Assembly (NCBI GenBank): GCA_016293645.1
Contig: JAEDDW010000003.1
Location: 15,108 to 79,107 of the forward strand
Direction of reading: 5' to 3'
Length of the DNA stretch: 64,000 bases
From: Treponema sp.
GTDB taxonomy: Bacteria > Spirochaetota > Spirochaetia > Treponematales > Treponemataceae
Part shown: one piece after another, positions 1 to 9,212 of the stretch
Position numbering within the stretch: position 1 is the stretch's first letter
Layout: the number at the start of each line of letters is the position of its first letter
Translations under genes and position numbers: made by a program
The notes under the pieces: model-generated
What the model saw: the letters and a program-made list of their open reading frames with translations, nothing else
The model's database searches: none
Told to the model about the DNA's origin: nothing

Positions 1-3000
1 CAGGAGGAGTTGTATCCTTGTGGACTACAGTGTTTACATAGGTTACTTTTCCGACTGTATCAACAGCGCGCAATGAAACAGGAACATATCCATCCTCAAC
101 ATCCTTGAGAGGAACATTGAGCCAGAATTCTCCAGCCTTTGTAAATGCGACACTCTTCCATTCAGCCTTACCGGACTGTGTTACTTCGCCAGACTTGTCA
201 CGGATGTCTGCCTTCTCATCCATGATGGAATATTCCATCTTTGCGATTCCGTTGCCGTCAGTTGCCTGACCTGAAAGAACGAATGAATCCTTTACGAACA
301 CCATGTTCTTAGGACTTGTCAGGTTGATTGCAGGATTTGCAGTATCAACGACAAGGTTTACGTCAGGTGCAAGGTATGAACCACCGTCTTCACCGGTAAC
401 ACGGATGCTTACGCCACGGAATGTTCCGTCGTTTGTAGCAGTCACTCTGATTACGTTGCCTTCTGCCTTTACGTTGATTCCAGGTGTATCACCGCGTACT
501 CTTGCAGTGACAGGACCAGGAACGTTGCAGAATCCAAGAAGTGCCGATCCATTGTTGAGGACATAGGCCTTGAGGCTGTCGTCATAATGTGTGAGACCTT
601 CAGACTGCCAGTAGATGGCGCTTTCGTTGTCAATCACATCATGCTGTCTGATCACATTGATTGTTCCGTTGCATACAGCCTTCTTTCCCTTTGCTTCCGC
701 TGCCACTGAAATGTTTGTGATGCGCGCAGGAAGGTTTGCAAGCGGAATCGATGCAGTATATGTATTTTCAAAAGTTTCAGGATCGGTTGAAACAAGTGTT
801 GCTGCGGCATTTCCGCTCTGTGATGCGTTTCCGCCTGGAGCTTCCACACCGTCAATCTTGTATGAGACTGATTTTACTTCGCTGTTTGATTTTACAGTCA
901 CTACGGCAAAATGAGATTCGTCCTTTGCCATTGTCCTGTTGAGCTGAACATCCATACCGCTCTTGTATGCTTCATCATTTACAGTAGTGATTTCAACCGC
1001 AATCTTGCTTTCTGCCTGGACATTGAGGTTTGGTGCCGAATACTTCACAGGCTTTGGTGTGTCTGTCGTGTTTACGGCAAAAGTGATTGCAGGTTCATCA
1101 CTGCGGAGATTTTCCTTTCTGATGTATTTGAATGCATTGTCAACTGTTCCCTGGTATACGCAGACTCCGTAGTTGTCGCGGCCTGAGAGCCAGTAGAGCT
1201 TTGGATTTGCCTTTGTGAGTGCCTTTCCCTTTGCATCGAGGACAGGCTCTGATGGAGCATAAGGAATCTTTCTTACAAAGACTGCCTGTGCAGCTTCCTG
1301 TCCGTCTGCTGTCTGGGCTACGATTTCAACAACTGCGATTCCGTCGCTGAAAGAATCAAAGCCGAGTTTCGAGATCGACCATGTGCCTCTCTTTGAAACT
1401 TCGATGTCCTCAAAGTCTGTGTCTGCCGCACGTTCAGATCCGACAAGAAGAACATCATCCATCATGTCGGCCTTTACGGAAAGAATTCTGTAGCGGAGTT
1501 TTGCCTGAGGTACAGTCACCTTACCAGAGATATTTAGTTTTGAAGATGGTGTCTCAAATTCAAACGGAATACCGCGGTCTGCGTTGTATGACTGAGTATC
1601 ATCGAGAGTAAGAACAAGCTTGTCCGATGGTGCCTTGAAATTGAGGGCTCTTGAAGTATAGACAGCCCCGGAAGCATCGGTTACAAGAACCTTGAATTCC
1701 GACGAGTCAACTTCAGATGTGAGTGTGATCACATTGCCCTTGAATGTTGCCTCAACGCCTTTCTGTGCAGGGCTGAGAGAAACGGAAGCAATCCTGCCGC
1801 CTGCAAAATATCCTGTAAGAGGCTTTTCCTTGAGGGCCAGGACAGTTCCGTCTTCTGAAACCGTAGAGTCCGTGAAATAAACACCTGGTGTGTCAGTCCA
1901 CATCTTTGTAAGGTCGCGTACCTTTACGATTGAGTTGAATTCTGAATCACGACCGTAGATGTCTGTTGCCTTTATATTGATCCTTGCGACACCCCATGGA
2001 AGGCTGTCGCCCGAAAGCGGAACAGAAACAGAAACTGTCTTTTCGCCGCCCTTGAGGTTTACGCTTCCTTCAGTCTCCTCTTTCTTTCCCCACCTGATCT
2101 TGTATGTAACTGCGGAAAGACCACAGGTTGAGTTTACAGGAATTTCATAAGTTCCGTCTGATTCAGGATTGACTGTAAGACCGTCTGTAAATTCAACGCT
2201 CTTGCCGGCTGCCTTATAGGATGGAGTTCCGTATGTAGGAGCAACACCCTTTGACTTGAATGTAGTTACTGTCGTATTGCCCTTTACGCCGAACCTGTCA
2301 GTTCCGTATGCCTTGATCGTATGGTTTCCGTCAGCAAGGGTTGCGGAAATCGGTGCATAGAAAACTCCAAGACAGTCCATTGTTATCTCTTCGCCATCAT
2401 CAAGTTTATATGTAACGCTTACAGGACCATCATCATCAGTTACGATACCGCGGATGAAAAGACTTCCGTCCTCACCTTCAACCTCCACGTCGTTTGATGG
2501 ATATCCGATCGTAACAACAGGCTTGTCATCTTCCTGGTTGAGAGGAATGACACGTTTTACGACAACGGTATTACCCATCGTGTCTGTACCTGTTACTGTA
2601 AATGTTTCTGATTTAAGTTTTCCTATTGAGTTGACTTCCTTTACCCAGTACGAGTTGCCTGGAGTAAGTTCGAAGTCGCCGGTTTCTGTTCCCCACTGCC
2701 ATGAAAGCTTCTGGATTCCGTTTACGTCCTTTGCATAACCTGCAACCGTGAAAACACCGTTCTTGACTTCATTTTCTGCCGGGGTGACGATCCTGATGTC
2801 TGGGTTTGTATTGTCGATGAAATAGAGGAATGCATAGTTTCCAACAGAACCTGCGTTATCCCTTGCACGGAACCAGCATGTGGCAACACCGTCCGGGAAG
2901 TCCTTTGTGTTTACAGGAACGCTGAATTTGAATTCGCTGAGAAGACCTTCTGCAGATCTTTCCTTGTATTTTTCTTCCTTGATTGGAGCGGCGCTGTAGT

Positions 3001-3706
3001 ATTTTCCGCCATCGAGGGAATATTCGAGGGTATTGATGCCGTTACCATCCGTGATTGTTCCGGAAAGTTCGATCTTGCCGGAAACGAGCTGGCCCATCGT
3101 ATAGTTTGTAACTTCAATTACAGGAGCACGGCGGTCAAGCTGCCAGGTGACCTTTGTTCTTTCACCTTTTTTAGGAACGACGCGGGACTGGTCAACAACG
3201 CCCTTCTCATCCTTGTATGCATCCGGATTACCGTTGTCGATACCGTAGACTTCAATTGTATGGGGTCCTTCAAAAAGCTGTGTAGTATCGAGGAAGTAAG
3301 ACCAGAATTCAGTACCGTTGGCCTTTACAGGATGCTCTTCATCACCATCAAGAATAAGCCAGACCTCAGTCACCTTATCATCATCAACACAAGTACCGAC
3401 GATGTTGAGGTTGCCAGGAACACGCATGTCGTGAACCGGGTTTGTGATTCCGCAGACCGGGAGATCGGATTTTGGATCGATGTAGATGTTGAAAGGACCG
3501 GCGATAGTCTTGTTGCCAGCCTTATCCTCGGCAGTAACGAGAACATTGTACTTTCCAGCTTCATGTTCCGTCTCATTGTTGATGTCGAATTTCTCCTGCC
3601 AGCTGTTTTCCGGACCTACAGATTTAGATCTGATCTTTCGTTCCGCAAAAGTCGATACCGGCAACAGAGCCACTGCCACCATTACAGCAAAAACTTTTTT
3701 TAGCAT
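1..3706 (-). CDS. Large exported Ig-like-repeat protein (N-terminal part; runs off the window)
   Basis: An open frame runs on the minus strand from an ATG at 3706 to the left edge, so at least 1235 residues are visible and the C-terminus is missing. The first 20 or so residues are a signal peptide (MLKKVFAVMVAVALLPVSTFA). The rest is a chain of beta-sandwich-like modules of roughly 90-110 residues, repeating themes such as SG.ITDG.GI..LEYS.DGG and FIDNTNPDI, typical of bacterial Ig-like/cadherin-like surface proteins. A GGGG run lies about 7 nt before the ATG. No catalytic domain is visible. Likely a surface or periplasmic structural or adhesion protein, as in other treponemes; ligand unknown. 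Opposite-strand reading frames across this stretch are shadows. Confidence 0.85.
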   Translation of the reverse strand, partial: MLKKVFAVMVAVALLPVSTFAERKIRSKSVGPENSWQEKFDINNETEHEAGKYNVLVTAEDKAGNKTIAGPFNIYIDPKSDLPVCGITNPVHDMRVPGNLNIVGTCVDDDKVTEVWLILDGDEEHPVKANGTEFWSYFLDTTQLFEGPHTIEVYGIDNGNPDAYKDEKGVVDQSRVVPKKGERTKVTWQLDRRAPVIEVTNYTMGQLVSGKIELSGTITDGNGINTLEYSLDGGKYYSAAPIKEEKYKERSAEGLLSEFKFSVPVNTKDFPDGVATCWFRARDNAGSVGNYAFLYFIDNTNPDIRIVTPAENEVKNGVFTVAGYAKDVNGIQKLSWQWGTETGDFELTPGNSYWVKEVNSIGKLKSETFTVTGTDTMGNTVVVKRVIPLNQEDDKPVVTIGYPSNDVEVEGEDGSLFIRGIVTDDDGPVSVTYKLDDGEEITMDCLGVFYAPISATLADGNHTIKAYGTDRFGVKGNTTVTTFKSKGVAPTYGTPSYKAAGKSVEFTDGLTVNPESDGTYEIPVNSTCGLSAVTYKIRWGKKEETEGSVNLKGGEKTVSVSVPLSGDSLPWGVARINIKATDIYGRDSEFNSIVKVRDLTKMWTDTPGVYFTDSTVSEDGTVLALKEKPLTGYFAGGRIASVSLSPAQKGVEATFKGNVITLTSEVDSSEFKVLVTDASGAVYTSRALNFKAPSDKLVLTLDDTQSYNADRGIPFEFETPSSKLNISGKVTVPQAKLRYRILSVKADMMDDVLLVGSERAADTDFEDIEVSKRGTWSISKLGFDSFSDGIAVVEIVAQTADGQEAAQAVFVRKIPYAPSEPVLDAKGKALTKANPKLYWLSGRDNYGVCVYQGTVDNAFKYIRKENLRSDEPAITFAVNTTDTPKPVKYSAPNLNVQAESKIAVEITTVNDEAYKSGMDVQLNRTMAKDESHFAVVTVKSNSEVKSVSYKIDGVEAPGGNASQSGNAAATLVSTDPETFENTYTASIPLANLPARITNISVAAEAKGKKAVCNGTINVIRQHDVIDNESAIYWQSEGLTHYDDSLKAYVLNNGSALLGFCNVPGPVTARVRGDTPGINVKAEGNVIRVTATNDGTFRGVSIRVTGEDGGSYLAPDVNLVVDTANPAINLTSPKNMVFVKDSFVLSGQATDGNGIAKMEYSIMDEKADIRDKSGEVTQSGKAEWKSVAFTKAGEFWLNVPLKDVEDGYVPVSLRAVDTVGKVTYVNTVVHKDTTPP

Positions 3707-3979
3707 TTTTTAACCCCGTAACTTTTGTTAATTTTTCCTTCATTCTTACATAAGGAAAACCATAATCGAAATGCCTCTCCCATGAAGAAATCTCCAGAAA
3801 GAAATTCCCTCATTCCTTTATCGGCATGGCTATGTTTTTTCCCCATATATATATTTTCTATGATAACTCCAAAACATCCAAACCGCAAACAAAATGTCAA
3901 TGGAAGTCTTTTTTTTTCAGACGGAACTGATGGCAGAACCATTGTCTGATACTGACTCCCCAAAAGGGAAAATGTGTCT

Positions 3980-3985
3980 TATAAT
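3980..3985 (+). promoter_or_regulatory. -10 box for cobB, suggesting a leaderless transcript
   Basis: A perfect TATAAT ends 9 nt before the ATG at 3995. Transcription would start at or next to the start codon and no Shine-Dalgarno lies upstream. No good -35 hexamer at 16-18 bp is visible, so support is moderate. Confidence 0.4.
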
Positions 3986-3994
3986 TGTTATATT

Positions 3995-4729
3995 ATGGAA
4001 GAAAATATTGTCAGACTGCAGAAATTGATCGATGAATCAAGCAGAATCGTGTTTTTTGGAGGCGCCGGAGTCAGCACGGAAAGCGGAATTCCGGACTTCA
4101 GAAGTGTTGACGGACTTTACAACCAGAAATGGGACTATCCGCCGGAAACCATCATAAGCGCGTCCTTTTTTGCATCAAAGACAGGTGAATTCTACAGATT
4201 CTACAGAGAGAAGCTTCTCGTTGACGGAATCAAGCCCAATGCGGCCCATTACAAACTTGCGGAACTTGAAAAGTCAGGCAAACTTCTCGGTATCGTCACT
4301 CAGAACATTGACGGGTTGCACCAGGCGGCAGGCAACCGGAAAGTGTGGGAACTGCACGGAAGCGTTCTCCGCAACTACTGCACAAAATGCGGTGAGTTCT
4401 ACGACGGAAAATTCATAGCCGATACAAAAGATGCTGATGGAATTCCAAGGTGCACAAAGTGTGGTTCCGTGGTGAAGCCGGATGTTGTCCTTTACGAGGA
4501 ACCGCTCAACGACGCTGTTGTCGAAGGCGCGCTCAATGCGATTTCCAGCGCGGATCTTCTCATCATTGGCGGAACTTCACTGACAGTCTATCCTGCTGCG
4601 GGCATGATAAGATATTTCAGGGGAAACAACATTGTCCTCATAAACAGGGATCCGACGCAAAGTGATTCCATCGCAGACCTTGTGATCCACGACAGCATCG
4701 GGAAAGTCTTCAGTCAGATAAACGCATAG
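3995..4729 (+). CDS. cobB: NAD-dependent protein deacylase, sirtuin
   Basis: Class U-like bacterial sirtuin, 244 aa, predicted to remove acyl groups from lysines using NAD+ in the cytoplasm. Visible: NAD-binding GAGVSTESGIPDFRS (residues 23-37), TQNIDGLH (102-109), catalytic His121, and a zinc ribbon with Cys129, Cys132, Cys153 and Cys156. The frame also opens at a GTG at 3974, but ATG 3995 is preferred because it follows a TATAAT box at leaderless distance and the sirtuin fold begins there. It stands alone, divergent from the Ig-repeat gene and followed by a repeat region, so it is probably monocistronic. Confidence 0.93.
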   Translation: MEENIVRLQKLIDESSRIVFFGGAGVSTESGIPDFRSVDGLYNQKWDYPPETIISASFFASKTGEFYRFYREKLLVDGIKPNAAHYKLAELEKSGKLLGIVTQNIDGLHQAAGNRKVWELHGSVLRNYCTKCGEFYDGKFIADTKDADGIPRCTKCGSVVKPDVVLYEEPLNDAVVEGALNAISSADLLIIGGTSLTVYPAAGMIRYFRGNNIVLINRDPTQSDSIADLVIHDSIGKVFSQINA

Positions 4730-4739
4730 CATTCTCCCG

Positions 4740-5165
4740 AGATGCAGAATGTGAATGCTCACTTCGACTGCGCTCAGTGAGCCTGTACTACGCTCAGTGA
4801 GCCTGTACTACGTAAGAGAGCCTGCGCTGCTTTCGACAAGGATCCCTGAGTGGTCCCTGAGCAGCGTCGAAGGGTCCCTGCAATGGCAGCGTAGCTTCAA
4901 GCCGCGAAGTCGAAGGGTCCGTGAGCAAAAAGGCACGACGGTTCGACGCTGCTCACCGATCCTGCCGCCTCTTAGAATCTCCATGGGGCAAACCACATAG
5001 GCCCCCTAGCGGCACAAGGCATAGGATCCCTGAGCGAAGTCGAAGGGTCCGTGTAATGGCAGCGTAGCTTCAAGCCGCGAAGTCGAAGGGTCCGTGTCAG
5101 CTATCACATGACGGTTCGACTACGTGCAGTGATCCTGCGACGTGTACTGAGCCTGCCGCCACACC
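4740..5165. repeat. Mosaic of REP-like repeats with GTCGAAGGGTCC cores
   Basis: This 445-bp gap holds no credible gene. It is built of short direct and inverted copies of a TGAGCG.AGTCGAAGG motif. One block of about 57 bp, starting near TCGAAGGGTCC and running through GGCAGCGTAGCTTCAAGCC, occurs twice (about 4867-4923 and 5040-5096) with only two or three differences, and ACGCTCAGTGAGCCTGTACT-like units are tandem near 4770-4810. Related single units lie near 40.3, 50.2 and 55.2 kb. It marks the 3' border of the aryl polyene operon. Confidence 0.8.
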
Positions 5166-5174
5166 CTTGAGATT

Positions 5175-5528
5175 TTAAACTAATGCGGAGCGCTGGCCCA
5201 TCTTTGCCTTGAGGGCGCTGATTTCTTTCTTTACATTTTCCCGTGACTTGCCGGCAATTGCAAGCTCACAGGCGGAACTTACGGCCGTGATCCTTCCGAG
5301 GATATCCTGCTCAAGCTTTGCGGCAAGGATTTCCTTTGACTCGCCAAGGTCCGCGGCTTCCAGGGCAATGGATGCGATTTCATTCTTTTCTGATTCAAAC
5401 TGATCATTCAGGATTCCTGATTTTTCAACAAGAAGCTTCATCTGTGAATTGATCTGTTCTACAAGACTTGGTCCTGAGGACTTTTCATCCTTCTTGAAAA
5501 ACTTATTTACAATTCCTTCCATCAACAT
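5175..5528 (-). CDS. Hypothetical 117-aa helical protein at the end of the APE operon
   Basis: Last gene of the minus-strand aryl polyene operon, 3 bp after the KAS stop. Rich in Glu, Lys, Ala and Leu and predicted to be almost wholly helical or coiled coil; no signal peptide, membrane segment or known motif is recognised. Two in-frame ATGs (5528 and 5522) are possible; a GGAG lies about 10 nt upstream of the first. I do not recognise a homologue in described APE clusters. It could be a scaffold or accessory factor for the type II synthase, but that is inferred from position only. Confidence 0.7.
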   Translation of the reverse strand: MLMEGIVNKFFKKDEKSSGPSLVEQINSQMKLLVEKSGILNDQFESEKNEIASIALEAADLGESKEILAAKLEQDILGRITAVSSACELAIAGKSRENVKKEISALKAKMGQRSALV

Positions 5529-5531
5529 TTT

Positions 5532-6794
5532 TCATTCACTCCACTTTTTGAAAATCAGCGAAGTGTTGACTCCGCCAAAGGCAAAATTATTCGACATCAC
5601 GTATTCCGCCTCGATCTTTCTGCAGTCATCCTTTATGTAATCCAGTGGTGCACATTCAGGATCAACATTCTCCAGGTTAAGGTTTGGATGGAACCATCCC
5701 TCGTTCATCATGTTTATTGTAAGCCAGGCTTCTATGGCACCGCAGGCACCAAGAGTATGGCCTATGTAGCTTTTTGTCGTACTCACCGGAACAGCCCTGT
5801 TGAACACCTTGTAGACCGCCTTGCTTTCGGAAATGTCTCCGTGGGAAGTGGCAGTTCCGTGGGCATTTATGTAGGCGATTTTTTCAGCCGGAACTCCGGC
5901 ATCATCAAGTGCAAGCTGAAGGGCAACTGCCTGGGTGTCACTGTTAGGGCTTGTAATGTGGGTTCCGTCCATGTTTGTTCCAAAGCCGGCTACCTCTGCA
6001 TAAATCCTGGCACCACGTTTTACGGCATGCTCAAGATCTTCAAGAATAAGGGTACCTGCACCTTCTCCAATCACAAGGCCGTCACGATCCTTGTCCCATG
6101 CTCTTGGAGTTGAAAAGGGTGCATCATTTTTTACGCTTGCCGCACCCATAACATCAAAAATGGCACTGTCTGCCGCAGAAAGTTCATCAGCACCGCCAGC
6201 TATCATCATGTCGGCGCGGCCGTCCTCTATCGCTTCGTATGAATATCCAATGGCCTGACTGCCTGAAGTACATGAGGTGTCGGTCACGATGACACGGCCA
6301 CGGATTGAGTAGTAGATGCTCAGGTTTGCGGCGCAGGTCTGCGGCATGCACTTTATGTAAGTCTGGGAATCGACCTTGCTGAAGTCTCCTCTTTCAACAA
6401 TTCCGATCATGTCTGAAAGAGCCTGCATGGATCCCATACAGCACCCATAGGCAATACCGGTACGGCCATTCTGAATTTCAGAATCTGGATTTCCTTCAGC
6501 ATCAACAAGGCCTGCCATACGCAAGGCATCATCCGTCGCTACAAGTGACAGAAGGGCTACACGTCCCATTCCGCGGATTTTTTTTCTGGGAAATTTCGGA
6601 AGTTCCTCTTTGTAAGGACAGGCAAGCCTCGTGTTCATCCTGTCATACTGATCCCAGTCAGTCATGTATTCCACGAGGTTTTTCTTTTCCTTCAACTTTG
6701 AAGCAGCATCATTCCATGTGCGTCCAAGAGCAGAAAGCATCCCGGCACCTGTGACAACGACGCGTCTTTTCCCGTTTGGCTTAGTGAATGTCAT
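5532..6794 (-). CDS. Beta-ketoacyl-ACP synthase (FabF-type) of the aryl polyene pathway
   Basis: 420-aa KAS II-like condensing enzyme with the intact triad: Cys175 in TDTSCTSGS, His312 in NAHGTAT and His346 in GHTLGACG. In aryl polyene pathways such synthases elongate an aryl-ACP with malonyl-ACP units to build the conjugated chain, working with the ketoreductase and dehydratase encoded just upstream (gaps of 3-5 bp). It starts at ATG 6794. One of two active ketosynthases in the cluster; which one pairs with the chain-length factor at 19183 cannot be told from sequence. Confidence 0.92.
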   Translation of the reverse strand: MTFTKPNGKRRVVVTGAGMLSALGRTWNDAASKLKEKKNLVEYMTDWDQYDRMNTRLACPYKEELPKFPRKKIRGMGRVALLSLVATDDALRMAGLVDAEGNPDSEIQNGRTGIAYGCCMGSMQALSDMIGIVERGDFSKVDSQTYIKCMPQTCAANLSIYYSIRGRVIVTDTSCTSGSQAIGYSYEAIEDGRADMMIAGGADELSAADSAIFDVMGAASVKNDAPFSTPRAWDKDRDGLVIGEGAGTLILEDLEHAVKRGARIYAEVAGFGTNMDGTHITSPNSDTQAVALQLALDDAGVPAEKIAYINAHGTATSHGDISESKAVYKVFNRAVPVSTTKSYIGHTLGACGAIEAWLTINMMNEGWFHPNLNLENVDPECAPLDYIKDDCRKIEAEYVMSNNFAFGGVNTSLIFKKWSE

Positions 6795-6797
6795 CGA

Positions 6798-7526
6798 TTA
6801 TGCCAAGCCTCCATTTACTGAAATGACCTGTCTCGTTATGTATCCGGCTTCTTCCGAAAGCAGGAAAACAGCAAGGGAACTTACCTCGGATGGTTTGCCG
6901 GCACGTCTCATAGGTATGGTCTGCATGATCATATCCATGGGAGCATCCTTTATCATGTCAGTTTCAATCAATCCCGGCGCAATGCAGTTCACGGTTATCG
7001 AACGGCTTGCAAGTTCCGTGGCAAGAGCTTTTGTGGCTCCAATGATTCCGGCTTTGGATGCGCTGTAGTTTGTCTGCCCGCGGTTTCCGATGATTCCGCT
7101 TACAGAAGCGATTGTAATTATACGGCCTTTCTTTTTTCTGGCCAGCGGCATCACGAGGGGATTCAGTACATTGTAAAAACTGTCAAGGTTTGTATGCACG
7201 ACGCTGTCCCATTCTTCTCCGCTGAGACCTGCAAAAGTATTGTCCTTTGCAATTCCAGCATTGTTTATGATTCCCCAGAGAGCTCCATGCTTTTCCGTCA
7301 TGACATCAAGTTTTGTCCTGCAGTCCTCACGGTCAGCAATGTCAAACTGAATGAGTTCTCCGTTTCCACCGGCGGCTTTTATCTCTTCAAGAAGGCTTTC
7401 GGCTTTTTCCTGGCCGCGGTTGTAATGGCAGATAACGTAATATCCAGCCTTTGCGCAATCCAGGGCAATGGCACGTCCGATTCCGCCTGAAGCACCAGTC
7501 ACCAAAATTTTCTTATCTTCATTCAT
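6798..7526 (-). CDS. 3-oxoacyl-ACP reductase (FabG-like, SDR)
   Basis: 242-aa short-chain dehydrogenase. Visible: the cofactor loop TGASGGIG near residue 10, NNAG at 88-91, catalytic Tyr154 and Lys158 in YSASK, and a serine at 141 or 143. It would reduce 3-ketoacyl-ACP to the 3-hydroxy form, the first reductive step of each polyene extension cycle. It lies 3 bp upstream of the ketosynthase and 4 bp after the dehydratase, so is co-translated with them. Its location makes a pathway-specific role more likely than general fatty acid synthesis. Confidence 0.92.
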   Translation of the reverse strand: MNEDKKILVTGASGGIGRAIALDCAKAGYYVICHYNRGQEKAESLLEEIKAAGGNGELIQFDIADREDCRTKLDVMTEKHGALWGIINNAGIAKDNTFAGLSGEEWDSVVHTNLDSFYNVLNPLVMPLARKKKGRIITIASVSGIIGNRGQTNYSASKAGIIGATKALATELASRSITVNCIAPGLIETDMIKDAPMDMIMQTIPMRRAGKPSEVSSLAVFLLSEEAGYITRQVISVNGGLA

Positions 7527-7530
7527 ACAA

Positions 7531-8010
7531 TCACACTCCCAGAATCTTTTCCATGCTTTCAGTCTGCATCACCGTTATGGTTGCCTCAACCACACTATCC
7601 GTGCTTTCAGGACTTGCATATGCCTTGCATCTGTAACGGTAAATTCCGCTTTCCAGATCCCGATATTCTTCTTCCGCCGTAGCCTTTACGGTGGTTCCGT
7701 TTTCAAACCAGATCTGGCCGCATTTGAAACTGGTGACGCTAAGTATGCATCCGGCCTTTGGCTTGATTCCAAACTGACGGTCATGGATTCCGATCAATGC
7801 GGAAATTGCCTGGGCCATTATTTCAAAACTGCACCAGGATGGAATTGCATTGGATTCCTTTTCGTAAAAAATGAAATCCTCATTGATGTCGGTTTCCACG
7901 GTGACAGTCAGTTTTTCAACATCATGCTGGGTAACCCGGGAAAGCAGGAACATTTTTCCTTTATGAGGAAGCAATTCAACAAGAAGGTCTTTTTCTATGC
8001 GCTGTTCCAT
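7531..8010 (-). CDS. 3-hydroxyacyl-ACP dehydratase, ApeP-like hotdog protein
   Basis: 159 aa, single hotdog-fold domain. The N-terminal LLPHKGKMFLLSRV segment resembles the LLPHR.PMLL entry of FabZ/ApeP-type dehydratases, and CSFEIMAQ carries the expected acidic residue. Predicted to dehydrate 3-hydroxyacyl-ACP to the trans-2-enoyl product; with no enoyl reductase in the cluster, double bonds are kept and a polyene results. A second, different hotdog dehydratase is encoded at 14974. The pair is characteristic of aryl polyene clusters. Confidence 0.85.
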   Translation of the reverse strand: MEQRIEKDLLVELLPHKGKMFLLSRVTQHDVEKLTVTVETDINEDFIFYEKESNAIPSWCSFEIMAQAISALIGIHDRQFGIKPKAGCILSVTSFKCGQIWFENGTTVKATAEEEYRDLESGIYRYRCKAYASPESTDSVVEATITVMQTESMEKILGV

Positions 8011-8015
8011 CTATC

Positions 8016-9212
8016 TCACCCACCGATTATCAGACAGGCGTTTGACCCGCCGAAAGCAAAGGAATTGCTCATGCAGATTTTTACTTTTCCAGTAGTTTCC
8101 CTGTGTGTGCCGTCATAGAAATTCAGCTGTGGAATTTCAGGATCCTTCTGTCCGTCCCACATCTGGACAGGCAAAACTTTCTCTGCGGAATTTCTGTTCC
8201 TGACAATGGACTCATAGCATATGGCAAGTTCAATTGCACTGCCGGCTCCAAGGGTATGTCCGGTGAAAGGTTTTGTCGTGCTGACCGGAACCTTGTGTCC
8301 GCCGAACACTTCATCGACAGCCAGGCTTTCCATGGAGTCATTGAGCCTTGTTCCTGTTCCGTGGAGATTGATGTAGTCAATGTCCTGGGGCTTCAAACCT
8401 GCATGGTTCAAGGCACTTTTCATCGCACGTTTCGCTCCGTCACCGCTTGGATCCGGAGAAGTCATATGATGAGCATCGCAGCTTTCACCATACCCCAGAA
8501 GGCGTACTCCTGTTCCGCATGAATCATCTTTAGTCATAAGGAAAAAAGCGGCACCTTCACCAAGAGTTATTCCGTGACGGTTGACACTGAAAGGATTTGT
8601 GATTTCTGAAGAAACGGCTTCAAGGGATCCAAAACCAAGCAAAACGGTGTCGGATGCAATGTCCACACCACCGGCAACAACCGCATCTACAAGTCCGCTG
8701 TTCAAAAGCTGTGCACCTTTTATCAAAGCCTCGGCACTGGATGAACAGGCTGTGCTGAAAGAAAGACATGGTCCGCCAAGGGAAAATTTCTCCTTCACGA
8801 ACGTTGCAGGATAATCCGCTCCCTGCATTTCAATTGAATAACCTTCATCAAATTTCTGGTTTTCAAAATAGGTTCTGTGACCTGCAAGAGAGAACTCAGT
8901 TCCGTTGTCGCAGGAACCTACGCAGACTGCAATGCGGTCATTACCATATTTTTTCACGGCATCTTCAACAGCACCGGCAATCTGATCCAATGCCATTTCC
9001 TGAATGCGATGGATCCTCATGTCGTAACGTGCCGACGCAGGTTTTATCTTATCGTCGTCAATCCTACCGGCATAGAATTCATCTCCTGAAACTGCGGTGA
9101 CTTTTCTGATGCCTTTCTGGGTTCCGGCTGTGACTGAATTCCAAAGTTCTGATGAATCAAGGCCGGCACAACAGACAACACCCGGTTTTGAAAGATAGAC
9201 ACTATTCATCAA
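8016..9212 (-). CDS. Second beta-ketoacyl-ACP synthase of the aryl polyene cluster
   Basis: 398-aa KAS with Cys156 (FSTACSSSA), His284 (NLHGTGT) and His319 (GHTLGAGS), so it should be active. It overlaps the upstream lipoprotein gene by 11 bp, which implies translational coupling. It differs clearly from the KAS at 5532 and probably has a distinct role such as starter or late-chain extension, as described for the multiple ketosynthases of APE systems. No signal peptide; cytoplasmic. Confidence 0.9.
   Translation of the reverse strand: MMNSVYLSKPGVVCCAGLDSSELWNSVTAGTQKGIRKVTAVSGDEFYAGRIDDDKIKPASARYDMRIHRIQEMALDQIAGAVEDAVKKYGNDRIAVCVGSCDNGTEFSLAGHRTYFENQKFDEGYSIEMQGADYPATFVKEKFSLGGPCLSFSTACSSSAEALIKGAQLLNSGLVDAVVAGGVDIASDTVLLGFGSLEAVSSEITNPFSVNRHGITLGEGAAFFLMTKDDSCGTGVRLLGYGESCDAHHMTSPDPSGDGAKRAMKSALNHAGLKPQDIDYINLHGTGTRLNDSMESLAVDEVFGGHKVPVSTTKPFTGHTLGAGSAIELAICYESIVRNRNSAEKVLPVQMWDGQKDPEIPQLNFYDGTHRETTGKVKICMSNSFAFGGSNACLIIGG

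Noticed and set aside
3870..3900. Minus-strand TTGACA (3895-3900) as the promoter of the Ig-repeat gene
   Set aside because: The hexamer 17 bp downstream reads TGGATG, a poor -10, so I do not claim it.
4755..5000. 81-codon frame in the gap after cobB
   Set aside because: The sequence consists of REP-like repeats, and the codon content is an artefact of repeated TGAGC/GTCGAA units.
5108..5125. GGTTCGACTACG, resembling a tRNA T-loop
   Set aside because: No acceptor or anticodon stem can be built; the string is part of the repeat mosaic. No tRNA was found anywhere in the window.
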